The position numbers and the translations under genes are program-made. From positions 372,001 through 436,000 of the forward strand of contig NZ_CP094380.1 in assembly GCF_022809775.1 (NCBI RefSeq): DNA of 64,000 bases, written 5' to 3'. Shown here one piece after another: positions 52,614 through 62,173 of this stretch; position 1 is the first letter of the stretch, and each line of letters begins with the position of its first letter. The notes under the pieces are model-generated. The model was given only the letters and a program-made list of their open reading frames with translations. It was not told where the DNA came from and did not search any database. The DNA comes from Pseudodesulfovibrio tunisiensis (lineage in GTDB: Bacteria; Desulfobacterota; Desulfovibrionia; Desulfovibrionales; Desulfovibrionaceae).

Positions 52614-55262
52614 ATGCCGACCATTGCCAAGCTCGCTGATCAACTTCCTGAAATCACGCAATCACGGCTTGTTGCCTCGGGCTACGGCGTATGGATGGTC
52701 TGGTCCGGCAAGATGAATGCCGCCATTGGCGGCACCCTTCGGGAATACGGGGTTATCGAGGTTGTGCGCGAGGAGGATCAGGCCCTCTGGTTCTGCAATA
52801 CCGTCGAGGTGTTTCGGGCCGTGGCCCGGCTTCAGATCTGGGCCAAGGTCAACAATCTCAAGGTGTTCTGCCAGATATTCCCCATGACCATGCTGGTGGG
52901 ATACAGCATGGAGTTTTCCATGTCGCTGGCTGCGGAACTGGATCGCCAGACAGCCAAGACGCCTTCGGAGTTCGAGGTATGGATTCATCCCAAGCTCAAG
53001 GATGCAGTGGCCGGAGTGCCTGGGCTCAGCACCCGGGAATGGGGGCAGCTCGAAGGGCTGGCTCCCGTGGATTGGCTTGCCCTGAATGTGGACCAGTCCC
53101 TGGACTACGAGTCCACCTTGCGCTGGTATTTCATCATCAAGCCGCTGGGCAGGATGACGGACAAGGAGAGCATTGTCGGCTGGCGGGATTTTTCCGGGGA
53201 AATTACCGAGCTCATCAAGCGTCTCGGCCTCAAGTACATATCCGACGTCAATGAAGGCTTTCTGTTCTTCCCCCTGGACAGCTTTCGGCTGCTCAAGACG
53301 TTTTGCAGCGAAATCCTGAGCCTCATTCGCGACGTGAAGGATGATGAGGAGAGGCAGTACTGGCCGATCGTCATGGCCGCCGTGCCGCAGGGCCGTCTTC
53401 CCTTTTCCGAGGAAATGCCGAAAAAGGTGGGGCTGGACTGGAACCGTCTTGCTCCGGATTTTCCCCATGTGCGCATTGCGGACGGCTTCCTGCTTTCGGA
53501 TTCCTTTCATATCAATGAAGCGCGATACGGTACGGAACAGATTTCCCTCGACAGTTGGGTCAACATCAGTCTGAAGGACGGCGGGGAGCAAGACAGGCAC
53601 GGCACGATTCAGGTGGCTTTGCCCAATGTGCTCGTGGACATGGAAGGTGCCGAATGCTTCTACTGCGGGCAGAAGAATCATGCGCCGGGCGATTGTCCGA
53701 CCAAGCGGATCAGCAAGCTGTATTCCAATGTCTGGAAACAGTTGGCCCAGTATAATCTGGAGGAAATCGGCAAGGGCATGAACAACATCGACAGCAAGGT
53801 CAGCGTGGAGAATTTCGAGGACATGCTTGACCTTGTGGCCGACAAGAAGAACATCGAAGGCGTTCTTGCCCGTGCGATTTTCGAGATCAATGTGCCTTGC
53901 CAGCTTCGCACCTTGAACATCATGTGGCGCAGTCGGGCAAAGGAATGGGCCGATGCCATGAAGTCCCTGGCGCCGCCCGAGGGCGAATACATCTGGGATG
54001 CACTGCACAAGCTTCAGGAACGCTCCTATGACGAGGCCGAGGAGCTCATCAAGCAGGCAACGCTCAAATATCAGCGCAGTTACCAGCCGCATTCCCTGAG
54101 TGGTTTCCTGTTTCTGGATCGCGGGGACCCGAATCAGGCCCTGTTTCATTGGCAGGAGGCCGAGCGCATGAGCTATACGCCCATGCAGCAGGGGTATTTT
54201 TCCTTTCTGCAGGGACGGCTCATGGAGGTGGAGGGCAGCCTCAAGGAGGCCGTGACCAATTACAAGCGGGCCAATTCCTTTTCCCCGACATGGCTGGAGC
54301 CGGTCTATCGTCAGGGCGTGTGCATGGTGAAGATGGGATTCACGGGCCAGGCTCTGGATGTCTTCCGCGATCTGGTTTCACGTGATCCGGACATGTTCAA
54401 TCGGATACTGGTGGACCCGGAGCTGGACCGGGGCCGCGTGCAGATCATGAGTGCCATGTGGGAATGGTGGGCGGATGCCGAAGACCGTGTCAAGCAGGTG
54501 CGCGAGGACGTGAAGAAGCTGTTTGGCGACATCACCGAGCGGTTCGATGAAAACCATCATTTTTTCGAAGTTGCCAACGAAGAACTCGAGCGTCTGCGAC
54601 GATACGGCGAAGTGGACAACTATGTCTCGTTTCGCATGCTGCTTCGCGGCAAGGACAAGTTTTCCTCCCGACTGGACAACGAGGTTGCCAGAGAGGTCAA
54701 GCGCATCAACGCCAACGTTGAATATCTGTCCGACAGGATCAGGGAGATTCAGCGTGAGGCGGCATGGTTTCCGTTTCCCAAGCTGCTTCTCGAGTTCAAC
54801 AAGGACTTCAATTTTTGCGTGGACAAGATCAACTGGATCAAGACCCAACCCTTGCGTCAGGCGGACATCTTTCGCAAGTCCATGCGTTTTCTCGATGAAA
54901 TCGAAGAACATATCGATACCCTGCAAGGTCGGCTCGTGACCTTGCGGATTGTCCGTGACAGCACGTTGTTCGTACTCATGCTCGGTCGCAATTTCATCTG
55001 GTTCGAACTGATCGGTCTGGGATTGGCTCTGGTCGGCCTGCCCGCATTCATTTACTTCACCCGGGACGTGCAGGGGCATTGGATCGTGGAATCCATCCGA
55101 AGTCAGCAATGGGAGTTCACAAAGGGGCTGGTCATCATCCTGAGCGTGCTTTGCCTTGCCGGAGCCGCCATCAAGAGCGGATTGGGATTCGAGAAGCGAA
55201 AGCGTGAACTCTTTGAACAGCTGGACGAGGAAATGCGTTCCGTGGCTCCTCGGCGCTACTAG
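52614..55262 (+). CDS. Large TPR membrane protein with a CCHC zinc knuckle
   Basis: An 882-residue protein not assigned to a named family. N-terminal ~340 residues: two similar alpha/beta lobes (VVREEDQALWFCNTVEVFRA). A zinc knuckle C348-x2-C351-x4-H356-x4-C361 (CFYCGQKNHAPGDCPTK) follows. TPR-like repeats lie at about 480-610 (ALFHWQEAERMSYTPMQQGY, TNYKRANSFSPTWLEPVYRQ). A long helical region precedes two C-terminal membrane helices (~815-835 and ~850-870) and a charged tail. ATG 52614 follows AAAGGA. The layout suggests a membrane-anchored scaffold; the knuckle motif, known from retroviral Gag proteins, is unusual in bacteria. Confidence 0.65.
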   Translation: MPTIAKLADQLPEITQSRLVASGYGVWMVWSGKMNAAIGGTLREYGVIEVVREEDQALWFCNTVEVFRAVARLQIWAKVNNLKVFCQIFPMTMLVGYSMEFSMSLAAELDRQTAKTPSEFEVWIHPKLKDAVAGVPGLSTREWGQLEGLAPVDWLALNVDQSLDYESTLRWYFIIKPLGRMTDKESIVGWRDFSGEITELIKRLGLKYISDVNEGFLFFPLDSFRLLKTFCSEILSLIRDVKDDEERQYWPIVMAAVPQGRLPFSEEMPKKVGLDWNRLAPDFPHVRIADGFLLSDSFHINEARYGTEQISLDSWVNISLKDGGEQDRHGTIQVALPNVLVDMEGAECFYCGQKNHAPGDCPTKRISKLYSNVWKQLAQYNLEEIGKGMNNIDSKVSVENFEDMLDLVADKKNIEGVLARAIFEINVPCQLRTLNIMWRSRAKEWADAMKSLAPPEGEYIWDALHKLQERSYDEAEELIKQATLKYQRSYQPHSLSGFLFLDRGDPNQALFHWQEAERMSYTPMQQGYFSFLQGRLMEVEGSLKEAVTNYKRANSFSPTWLEPVYRQGVCMVKMGFTGQALDVFRDLVSRDPDMFNRILVDPELDRGRVQIMSAMWEWWADAEDRVKQVREDVKKLFGDITERFDENHHFFEVANEELERLRRYGEVDNYVSFRMLLRGKDKFSSRLDNEVAREVKRINANVEYLSDRIREIQREAAWFPFPKLLLEFNKDFNFCVDKINWIKTQPLRQADIFRKSMRFLDEIEEHIDTLQGRLVTLRIVRDSTLFVLMLGRNFIWFELIGLGLALVGLPAFIYFTRDVQGHWIVESIRSQQWEFTKGLVIILSVLCLAGAAIKSGLGFEKRKRELFEQLDEEMRSVAPRRY

Positions 55263-55355
55263 GTTATAAGTCCCTTTTGCGTCTTTTCCTTTTTGAGGGT
55301 TCTGCTGTACCCTGATTCCGACCCTTGATGATTTTGATTCATTTCGGAGGTTGGA

Positions 55356-56102
55356 ATGCACAAGCTGGTACTTATCCGTCACGGCCAGAGCGTCTGGAAT
55401 CTGGAGAACCGATTCACGGGGTGGACCGATGTGGACCTGACCAGGCAGGGCGCGGAGGAAGCTCTGGAAGGTGCGCGTCTGCTGCGGGAAGAGGGCTTCA
55501 CCTTCGATCTTGCCCATACCTCGGTGCTCAAGCGCGCCATTCGGACACTGTGGATCGTTCAGGATCACATGGACATGCTCTGGCTGCCGGTCATGAAGAC
55601 ATGGCGGCTCAACGAGCGGCATTACGGTGCGCTTCAGGGATTGAACAAGGCCGAGACCGCCGGGAAATACGGCGACGAGCAGGTGTTCATCTGGCGGCGC
55701 AGTTTCGACACCCCGCCTCCCGCTCTTGAAAAGGGGGACTCCCGTTTTCCCGGACTTGATTCGCGATATGCCGATCTTTCCGCCGAGGAGCTGCCTCTGT
55801 GCGAGAGTCTCAAGGATACCATCGGGAGAACCCTTCCATACTGGTTCGAGACCATTGCTCCGCAGATTCGGGAAGGCAGGCGTGTGCTCATCGTGGCTCA
55901 CGGCAACTCCCTGCGCGGTCTGGTCAAGCATCTGGACGGCATGACCGAGGACGAGATTACCAGGCTCAATATCCCGACAGGCGTGCCCCTTGTGTACGAA
56001 CTGGACAGGGAGCTTGCTCCGATTCGGCATTACTATCTGGGTGATCCCGAGGCCGTGGCCAAGGCGGCTCGGGCTGTTGCCAATCAGGCCAAGGGCGGGT
56101 AA
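55356..56102 (+). CDS. gpmA: 2,3-bisphosphoglycerate-dependent phosphoglycerate mutase
   Basis: A 248-residue glycolytic mutase. Catalytic H9 in [30 protein letters not shown], the acid [20 protein letters not shown] and the second histidine in [16 protein letters not shown]. Length equals E. coli GpmA. CGGAGG precedes the ATG. It lies 94 bases after the TPR gene and ten before mutY. Confidence 0.94.
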   Translation: MHKLVLIRHGQSVWNLENRFTGWTDVDLTRQGAEEALEGARLLREEGFTFDLAHTSVLKRAIRTLWIVQDHMDMLWLPVMKTWRLNERHYGALQGLNKAETAGKYGDEQVFIWRRSFDTPPPALEKGDSRFPGLDSRYADLSAEELPLCESLKDTIGRTLPYWFETIAPQIREGRRVLIVAHGNSLRGLVKHLDGMTEDEITRLNIPTGVPLVYELDRELAPIRHYYLGDPEAVAKAARAVANQAKGG

Positions 56103-56112
56103 TCCCTGCCTC

Positions 56113-57213
56113 ATGAATGACAAGGCATTTGTTGACGAACTGCTTGCCTGGTATCGGTCCAGTCAGCGTGATTTGCCGTGGCGAAGCGACCCGGCTCCGT
56201 ACAAGGTCTGGATTTCCGAGATCATGGCCCAGCAGACCCAGATGGATCGTGTGGTGCCGTATTTCGAGCGCTGGATGCAGGCGTTTCCGGACATTGAATC
56301 CCTTGCCCGGGCGCCCGAGGAACAGGTGCTCAAGGCATGGGAAGGGCTGGGCTACTACACCCGCGCCCGCAACCTGCGCAAGGCCGCTGCACTGGTGCTC
56401 GGGGAAATGAACGGTGTTTTTCCGTCCGATCCCGATGCCATCCGGTCACTTCCCGGCATCGGCCCTTATACGGCCGGAGCCATTGCCAGCATTGCCTTCG
56501 GACAGGCTGTCCCGGCTGTGGACGCCAATGTGTTGCGCGTGTTCGCACGGCTTTTGAACCTCGACAGGCCGGTAACGCTTCAGGACGTCAAAAAGACGGT
56601 GTACGACAAGGTCCTGTCGTTGATCCCCGTGGGGTCTCCCGGAGATTTCAATCAGGCACTCATGGAGTTCGGCGCATTGGTCTGTTCCCGCAAGCCGGAT
56701 TGCGATGCATGCCCTGTGCGCGGGCATTGCGTTTCGCTTGCTGCCGGAACCGTTGCGCAACGGCCGCTTCCTGCCGCCCCCAGGGAATACATTCGAATCG
56801 AGATGGCCACCGGTCTGCTTATGCATGGCGGGCGAATCCTGATTCAGAAGCGACGGCCCGATGATGTCTGGCCCGGTCTTTGGGAGTTCCCGGGTGGTGT
56901 GCTGGAAGACGGGGAAACCCCGGAACTGGCGGTTGTCCGTGAATATCGCGAGGAAACCGGGCTGGAAGTCCGGCCCGTGGAGAAGATTGGTGTGGTTCGG
57001 TACGGATACACCAAATATCGCGTTACCATGCACGGATATTTCTGTCTGCCTGTTCATGACGGGGAACCTGCACCGGATTTTCGTGCCGCAGTGGATGGCA
57101 AATTCGTGCCTCCCTCTGAATTTGGCGGATACGCCTTTCCTTCCGGTCATCGCAGGATCATGGACCTGCTGCGCCGGGACATGCGGTTTCAGGACTGGCT
57201 TTCGAAAAGCTGA
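56113..57213 (+). CDS. mutY: A/G-specific adenine glycosylase with C-terminal Nudix domain
   Basis: A 366-residue base-excision enzyme removing adenine opposite 8-oxoguanine. HhH-GPD domain: LPWRSDPAPYKVWISEIMAQ, the hairpin SLPGIGPYTAGAIASIAFG with catalytic Asp in AVPAVDANVLRVFARLLN, and the [4Fe-4S] cysteines CSRKPDCDACPVRGHC. The C-terminal domain carries a nearly complete Nudix box (GGVLEDGETPELAVVREYRE, then ETGLE), although in the family this domain recognises 8-oxoG rather than hydrolysing it. ATG 56113 is ten bases after gpmA. Confidence 0.93.
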   Translation: MNDKAFVDELLAWYRSSQRDLPWRSDPAPYKVWISEIMAQQTQMDRVVPYFERWMQAFPDIESLARAPEEQVLKAWEGLGYYTRARNLRKAAALVLGEMNGVFPSDPDAIRSLPGIGPYTAGAIASIAFGQAVPAVDANVLRVFARLLNLDRPVTLQDVKKTVYDKVLSLIPVGSPGDFNQALMEFGALVCSRKPDCDACPVRGHCVSLAAGTVAQRPLPAAPREYIRIEMATGLLMHGGRILIQKRRPDDVWPGLWEFPGGVLEDGETPELAVVREYREETGLEVRPVEKIGVVRYGYTKYRVTMHGYFCLPVHDGEPAPDFRAAVDGKFVPPSEFGGYAFPSGHRRIMDLLRRDMRFQDWLSKS

Positions 57214-57281
57214 TTCGTCTGTATTTCAGACTGTTGTCGTGGTTGGTCCGCCATTTGCTTGTTCCGTGACGGAGGCCTGTA

Positions 57282-58304
57282 TTGGCCAAAAATCTGACAC
57301 GGGAGCAGTGCGTCATGTCGTTGGACAAACTTTCGGAATTGAATGCCGGTCTGGTCTTGCAGGCCAAGGAATCGGGCAAGGCTGACCCGGCCCGGGCCGA
57401 GCAGCTTCGCAAGGTTTTTGACGTTCAGATGCGCATGGCCCGATCCGTACTTGGCGGGAACAGCGATCCCGGGCAAAAGGGCAAGCTCGGCGGGTTTGAT
57501 TCATCGCTCATGACCGACGCCCTGATGATGGATGCCTTGTCCACCATCAATCGGCTCATGCGGTCCGAAGCCGGTCTGCCTCGTGCTCCCATGTCTCGGC
57601 AATCCGCCAATGTCCCTGCCATGGCATCCCCGAAAGCCGCAGCCGCAGCCGCTGCCAAGGCCTATCAGGCCGTGGGCGCCTTGTCCGCTCAGTTCGAATC
57701 CGGCCGGAGCGGCACGTCTGCCATCGGGTACGACCGCGTGGGCGGAACCTCCTACGGCACCTATCAGATCGCGTCCAATGTTGGCACCATGGACCGTTTT
57801 CTCGATTTTCTCGATGAAAAGGCCCCGGCATGGGCAGGGCGGCTTCGCAATGCCGGACCTGCCGACACCGGATCGAAGCAGGGGGCCATGCCCGAGGTCT
57901 GGAAGAAGATCGCTTCGGAAAATCCCGAGCGGTTCGAGGAATTGCAGCATGCCTTTGTTCGCAAGGAAAACTATCTGCCAGCCCGCGACATGATTCTTGA
58001 ACAGACCGGTCTCGATTTCGAGAATGCGCCCCCGGCTCTGCGCGAGGTGCTGTGGAGCACATCGGTGCAGCACGGCCCGACAGGCGCGGCCCGGATTTTC
58101 AACAAGGTCGTGGATACCTTTCTGGGCGGCGAGCAGAAAGCCGAATTCAGCGAGGACCTGATCAAGGGCGTGTACCAGACCCGCAAGGGACAGTTCGGTT
58201 CCTCTACCGAGCGTGTGCGCAATGCGGTAGCCAATCGTCTTGACCGGGAACAGAACCTTGCACTTGCCATGTTCCGCGATACGTCCGTGAACCGGCTCGT
58301 GTAG
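57282..58304 (+). CDS. Lysozyme/chitosanase-like domain protein
   Basis: A 340-residue protein. Residues ~1-105 are helical (TREQCVMSLDKLSELNAGLV, FDSSLMTDALMMDALSTINR); an Ala-rich linker follows; residues ~130-325 resemble GH46-type or phage-tail lysozyme-like domains: AQFESGRSGTSAIGYDRVGG, TSYGTYQIASN, FVRKENYLPARDMILEQTGL and LWSTSVQHGPTGAARIFNKV. E in QFESG is the likely catalytic acid. No signal peptide, so export would need another route. TTG 57282 is used, GGAGG lying seven bases before it. Confidence 0.6.
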   Translation: MAKNLTREQCVMSLDKLSELNAGLVLQAKESGKADPARAEQLRKVFDVQMRMARSVLGGNSDPGQKGKLGGFDSSLMTDALMMDALSTINRLMRSEAGLPRAPMSRQSANVPAMASPKAAAAAAAKAYQAVGALSAQFESGRSGTSAIGYDRVGGTSYGTYQIASNVGTMDRFLDFLDEKAPAWAGRLRNAGPADTGSKQGAMPEVWKKIASENPERFEELQHAFVRKENYLPARDMILEQTGLDFENAPPALREVLWSTSVQHGPTGAARIFNKVVDTFLGGEQKAEFSEDLIKGVYQTRKGQFGSSTERVRNAVANRLDREQNLALAMFRDTSVNRLV

Positions 58305-58402
58305 AACAGGAACGGTTTCCGCAGCCTCCCGGAAGACATCGTTCCTTTGGCAGTGTTAGGGCTGCACTCTGGTTCTTCCGAAGGGATCGCCGGAAGTTTT
58401 TC

Positions 58403-59425
58403 CTACTCGATATACTGGTAGAAATCCGCTCCGAGCTTGTGCATGGGCGTGACGCGGCCTTCGAGGATGAGGCCTTGCGGGGTGAATGTTGCGTCCCAGT
58501 ATTCGGGCGGCGGTTGAAAGCGGTTTTCCCGCGAAAGAATCAGGGAAACGCCCACATCGCGGCTGTACACGATGAGTCCGTCCGGGAAAAAGGCGGTTCT
58601 GGCGAGCCCCGGTCCTGCCACTTCGAAAAAGGTTTCGTATTTCCGGAAGAAATTGATTGCCCCGTAGGATTGCTGAATTCCGGCAACCACTTCGTTGGCA
58701 ACATAGGTCAGCTTGCGTCCCTGAAGAAGGTTGGACGCGGAAGCCCGGCCGGGATCGGCCAGAAGTACGCTGCCCGCGCCGAGAGCCCGCACCAGATCGT
58801 GCGTGCGTTCCCCGCACACGGGATCATCCTGATACCCCCATGTGAACACGTCTTCATAGCCGAGCCGTCTGGCCTGTATCTGCTGGGCCAGAAGCATGAT
58901 TCCGGTTCCGGCTCCGATGTCCACTCCCATGTAGGGATCATCGAGGCAAGGGCGGATGGCCTTCTGGTTGATTACCGCGCGCATGACGTGCGCTGCCCGG
59001 GGCGCGTCAGCCAGAATGCGGAGAACCGGCGACCATTGCCTGAGGCGGTGCATTGTTTCGATGTCGTCGTCCGGCTCGTTCAGACTCTGGTGCCTGCCAA
59101 AGAGCTCGAACAGGGCGGAAATTTCCGGGAAGGGGATTTCATCCGCCTGAGCGCCGTCATGAACATAGGCAAAAAAGTACTTTACGGCCACGTTGAGCAA
59201 TGTCTGGTCGGAAATGGGTTCGTCCGGGTCGCAGAGTCTGGCAATGTCCTTGATCAGGCTGGTCTGCGAATAGAAATCCGGAGCGATCGCCGCTGTTCTG
59301 GCGACATACCCGCCCGCAAAGTTTCGGGCCTGCATGCCTGCCGAGGCGATGGCCGACCAGTGACTTGCGGGATGCGGCGGGATGCCCGTGTCCGAAGGTG
59401 GAGAAAACTGCATGTGTTTTTTCAT
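58403..59425 (-). CDS. Methyltransferase-like protein
   Basis: A 340-residue protein with a VDIGAGTGIMLLAQQ segment at about residue 170, the SAM-binding motif I of class I methyltransferases, followed by FTWGYQDDPV and LLADPGRASASNLLQG at motif II-III positions. The flanks (YFFAYVHDGAQADEIPFPEI) are not known to me. The start is uncertain: ATG 59425 and 59413 both lack good ribosome sites. It is convergent with the lysozyme-like gene and lies downstream of the tRNA cluster on the same strand. Confidence 0.6.
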   Translation of the reverse strand: MKKHMQFSPPSDTGIPPHPASHWSAIASAGMQARNFAGGYVARTAAIAPDFYSQTSLIKDIARLCDPDEPISDQTLLNVAVKYFFAYVHDGAQADEIPFPEISALFELFGRHQSLNEPDDDIETMHRLRQWSPVLRILADAPRAAHVMRAVINQKAIRPCLDDPYMGVDIGAGTGIMLLAQQIQARRLGYEDVFTWGYQDDPVCGERTHDLVRALGAGSVLLADPGRASASNLLQGRKLTYVANEVVAGIQQSYGAINFFRKYETFFEVAGPGLARTAFFPDGLIVYSRDVGVSLILSRENRFQPPPEYWDATFTPQGLILEGRVTPMHKLGADFYQYIE

Positions 59426-59520
59426 GATGTTCGGGACGGCATGGGTTGGGAAATCATTGCCGTTCGCAAGCTTATTGCACGGACTGTTCCGGGAAGAGGG
59501 GATGCAGAGGAAAAAAGACA

Positions 59521-59552
59521 AAAAAAGAAGCCGATCCTTTCGGACCGGCTTT
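59521..59552 (-). terminator. Terminator of the tRNA cluster
   Basis: AAGCCG...CGGCTT with an imperfect inner stem and TTTC loop; on the minus strand it is followed by CTTTTTT. Confidence 0.8.
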
Positions 59553-59561
59553 ATTTCCGTA

Positions 59562-59636
<75 letters not shown>

Positions 59637-59657
59637 AATATATGGGGCTATGTAAAT

Positions 59658-59677
59658 GGCCGACCCGAAGGTCGGCC
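59658..59677. other. Spacer hairpin between tRNA-Gly copies
   Basis: GGCCGACC-CGAA-GGTCGGCC (TTCG loop on the transcribed strand), perfect 8-bp stem with no T tract, between two tRNA-Gly genes. It may be a processing or folding spacer. Confidence 0.5.
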
Positions 59678-59686
59678 GATGCTCTC

Positions 59687-59761
<75 letters not shown>

Positions 59762-59762
59762 G

Positions 59763-59837
<75 letters not shown>

Positions 59838-59843
59838 GTGTCT

Positions 59844-59918
<75 letters not shown>

Positions 59919-60258
59919 TCGAAAACGAAATATGTATCTAACCCGCTTGAGGAGAGATGTAAACCCCGAAAATTCGTCGAGATTCAATTTTGTCGCCGCG
60001 TTTCCATTCCGAAGGTGCGGACGGACAGATTTCCTGCCCTCAAGGCGAGAAACTGTTTAGCCGGGTGCCCTGAAGGTGTCAAGCAGAAAGTATGAAAAAA
60101 ATGCCCGTTGCGGCGATTTTGAACCTGTTGTAATCTATAAGCAATGGGTGAGGGTTTACTTTTCGTGGGGTTTTGGTATATCAACGCGTTCTGGTTTTGG
60201 ACATGCGAATCCGGTCACAACTTCCACAACGACACCTTACCCATCGTGGAGGCACCAT
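59919..60258. other. Intergenic region between tRNA cluster and dksA-like gene
   Basis: 340 bases that must hold the tRNA promoter (minus) and the dksA-like promoter (plus). No convincing promoter boxes or other structure identified. Confidence 0.4.
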
Positions 60259-60621
60259 ATGGAAGCAAAGGATCTTCAGTACTTTCGGGAACTTCTCAAC
60301 GGGATGCTTGATGATGTCCTGCAGAAGAGCGATGAGACCATCGAGGACATGACCGAATCGGGAGAGGTGTATGCCGATCCTGCGGACAGAGCGACCGCCG
60401 AATCCGACCGTGCGTTCACGCTGCGGCTTCGCGACAGGGAGCGCAAGCTCATCAAGAAGATTCAGAATGCCATCACGCGCATCGAGGATGGCGATTTCGG
60501 TCTTTGCCAGGATTGTGGCGAAGAGATCGGCGTGGCTCGACTCAAGGCCCGTCCCATGACCACGCTCTGCATCGAGTGCAAGAGCAAGCAGGAAGAGGAC
60601 GAAGCCGTTCGCGGCGACTAG
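60259..60621 (+). CDS. DksA/TraR-type zinc-finger protein
   Basis: A 120-residue protein with a coiled coil (residues ~1-75) followed by a four-cysteine zinc finger, C83-x2-C86 in GLCQDCGEEIGVARLKARP and C104-x2-C107 in LCIECK. The coiled-coil tip DPADRATAESDRAF holds the Asp residues that reach the RNA polymerase active site in DksA. Binding in the secondary channel modulates transcription with ppGpp. CGTGGAGGCACC precedes ATG 60259. It lies just before the NFACT gene. Confidence 0.85.
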   Translation: MEAKDLQYFRELLNGMLDDVLQKSDETIEDMTESGEVYADPADRATAESDRAFTLRLRDRERKLIKKIQNAITRIEDGDFGLCQDCGEEIGVARLKARPMTTLCIECKSKQEEDEAVRGD

Positions 60622-60639
60622 CGTCGAGGTCTTCAAGCA

Positions 60640-62154
60640 ATGGAAGCCAATTTCTTTCGCTTCCTGGCCTCGGAATTGGGAGAGTTCCTTTCCGGCCGCC
60701 GGGTGGACAAGGTCTTCAGTCCGGCACCCGATGTCTGGACCTTGAAGGTCCGGAACACGGGCGCGCCGTTGCATGTGTTGTTCAGGCCCGCCAAGTCGGC
60801 GGGCCATCTTTTTTTGTCCGCAGCCAAGCCTGCCAACCCCGCCAATGCCCCGGCCCGCGCCATGTGGTTTCGCAAGCGGCTTCAGGGGCGACTCCTTTTC
60901 CGTCATTTCGTGGATTGGCCGAATCTTCGGCTGGCCTTTGAACTTTCTCCCCGCTCCGATCCCAAGGACAGCGGTGCGTATCTCGTGTTCGACGTTCGCA
61001 ACGGCCTGTTCCTTTGCGATGAGCTTGAACCGGAGTTTTTGGCCAGCGTGGAATGGCCCGCGTTTGAAGACGCCGTGCATGATCCCGAGGTGTGGCGCGA
61101 GTATCCGCACATATCTCCGCCGTTGCGAAAGGCGCTTGCTTCGCTTCCCGGGAAAGACTCGCATTCCCTGTATCTGAATGTGGTCGGGGGCATGGCCGAC
61201 GCGTTTTACCTCGCGTGTGCCGGGAATGCGTGGAAGCCACCGTTGGCATGGCCTTTGGGGCACAACCCCGGGGAAGTCTTCTCTTCTGCCGTGGACGCAG
61301 CCAATGCCTATGGCGAACGGACTCTCTTCCCTTTGCTGGAGATGGAGGAGGAACGTCCCGAGCAGATTCAGCGAAAGCGCGAGCGCAGGAAGATACTTCG
61401 CAATTTGCAGCGGCTTGATCAGGAAGAGGAACGGCTGGACAGGTTCTCCGCCAACAAGATGCTTGCCGAGGCGCTTCAGGCCAATCTGTACCGATTGAAG
61501 AAATTGGATGGTCTGGAAACCGTGGACGTGGAACATCCGAATGGCGATCTGATGACCGTGCCCTTGAATCCGCTGCTTTCCATGACGGAAAACATGGAAA
61601 AGTATTTCAAGCTGGCTGACAAGGCAGAGCGCGGCAGGCCGCATATCGAACGCCGACGCGAGGAAATGCGGGAGCGTCTCGAACGCGTTGAAAACGGCGA
61701 ATTGTCCGGATATGAGGAGCATTCTCCGGCTTTTTCGCCAGCAGGTCCGGTCATGCCCAAACGCTACAAGGGGCTTGCGGTTTCCCTGTTTCGGTCATCC
61801 GACGGTTTCACCATCATTCGGGGCAGGAGCAAAAAGGCCAATCACGAGATGCTCAGCAAGGCGGCCAGTCCGTTCGACTACTGGTTTCACGTTTCGGACG
61901 GGCCGAGCTCGCATGTGATTCTCAAGCGCGACCATCCGGGGCAGGATGTGCCGGAGCAGACCTTGCGCGAGGCTGCAACCTTGTGCGGGCTCAAGAGTTT
62001 TCGCCGCGACGACGGCAAGGCCGAAATCATGTTCGCCCTGGTCAAGGACGTACGCAAGGTCAAGGGTTATGATCACGGACAGGTTGCCGTGGACAAGGTG
62101 GCCGGGACCGTGCTGGCCGTGCTTGACCCCGAGGTCGAGGAACGTCTGCAGTAA
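60640..62154 (+). CDS. NFACT-family protein (RqcH/FbpA-like)
   Basis: A 504-residue protein with N-terminal NFACT-N (MEANFFRFLASELGEFLSGR, VDKVFSPAPDVWTLKV), central helices with a long coiled coil (KRERRKILRNLQRLDQEEER) and the C-terminal NFACT-R domain (FTIIRGRSKKANHEMLSKAA, then DYWFHVSDGPSSHVILKRDH). RqcH recruits tRNA-Ala to stalled large ribosomal subunits and adds C-terminal Ala tails. The NFACT-N Asp-Arg pair needed for tailing in Bacillus is not evident here, so this may be a variant. It follows the dksA-like gene by 18 bases. Confidence 0.8.
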   Translation: MEANFFRFLASELGEFLSGRRVDKVFSPAPDVWTLKVRNTGAPLHVLFRPAKSAGHLFLSAAKPANPANAPARAMWFRKRLQGRLLFRHFVDWPNLRLAFELSPRSDPKDSGAYLVFDVRNGLFLCDELEPEFLASVEWPAFEDAVHDPEVWREYPHISPPLRKALASLPGKDSHSLYLNVVGGMADAFYLACAGNAWKPPLAWPLGHNPGEVFSSAVDAANAYGERTLFPLLEMEEERPEQIQRKRERRKILRNLQRLDQEEERLDRFSANKMLAEALQANLYRLKKLDGLETVDVEHPNGDLMTVPLNPLLSMTENMEKYFKLADKAERGRPHIERRREEMRERLERVENGELSGYEEHSPAFSPAGPVMPKRYKGLAVSLFRSSDGFTIIRGRSKKANHEMLSKAASPFDYWFHVSDGPSSHVILKRDHPGQDVPEQTLREAATLCGLKSFRRDDGKAEIMFALVKDVRKVKGYDHGQVAVDKVAGTVLAVLDPEVEERLQ

Positions 62155-62173
62155 TCTGCCGGACGGTTCGCCT

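Noticed and set aside
54378..56123. A 581-codon minus-strand frame opposite the TPR protein and gpmA
   Set aside because: It crosses two real genes and their intergenic gap; GpmA motifs on the plus strand are decisive.
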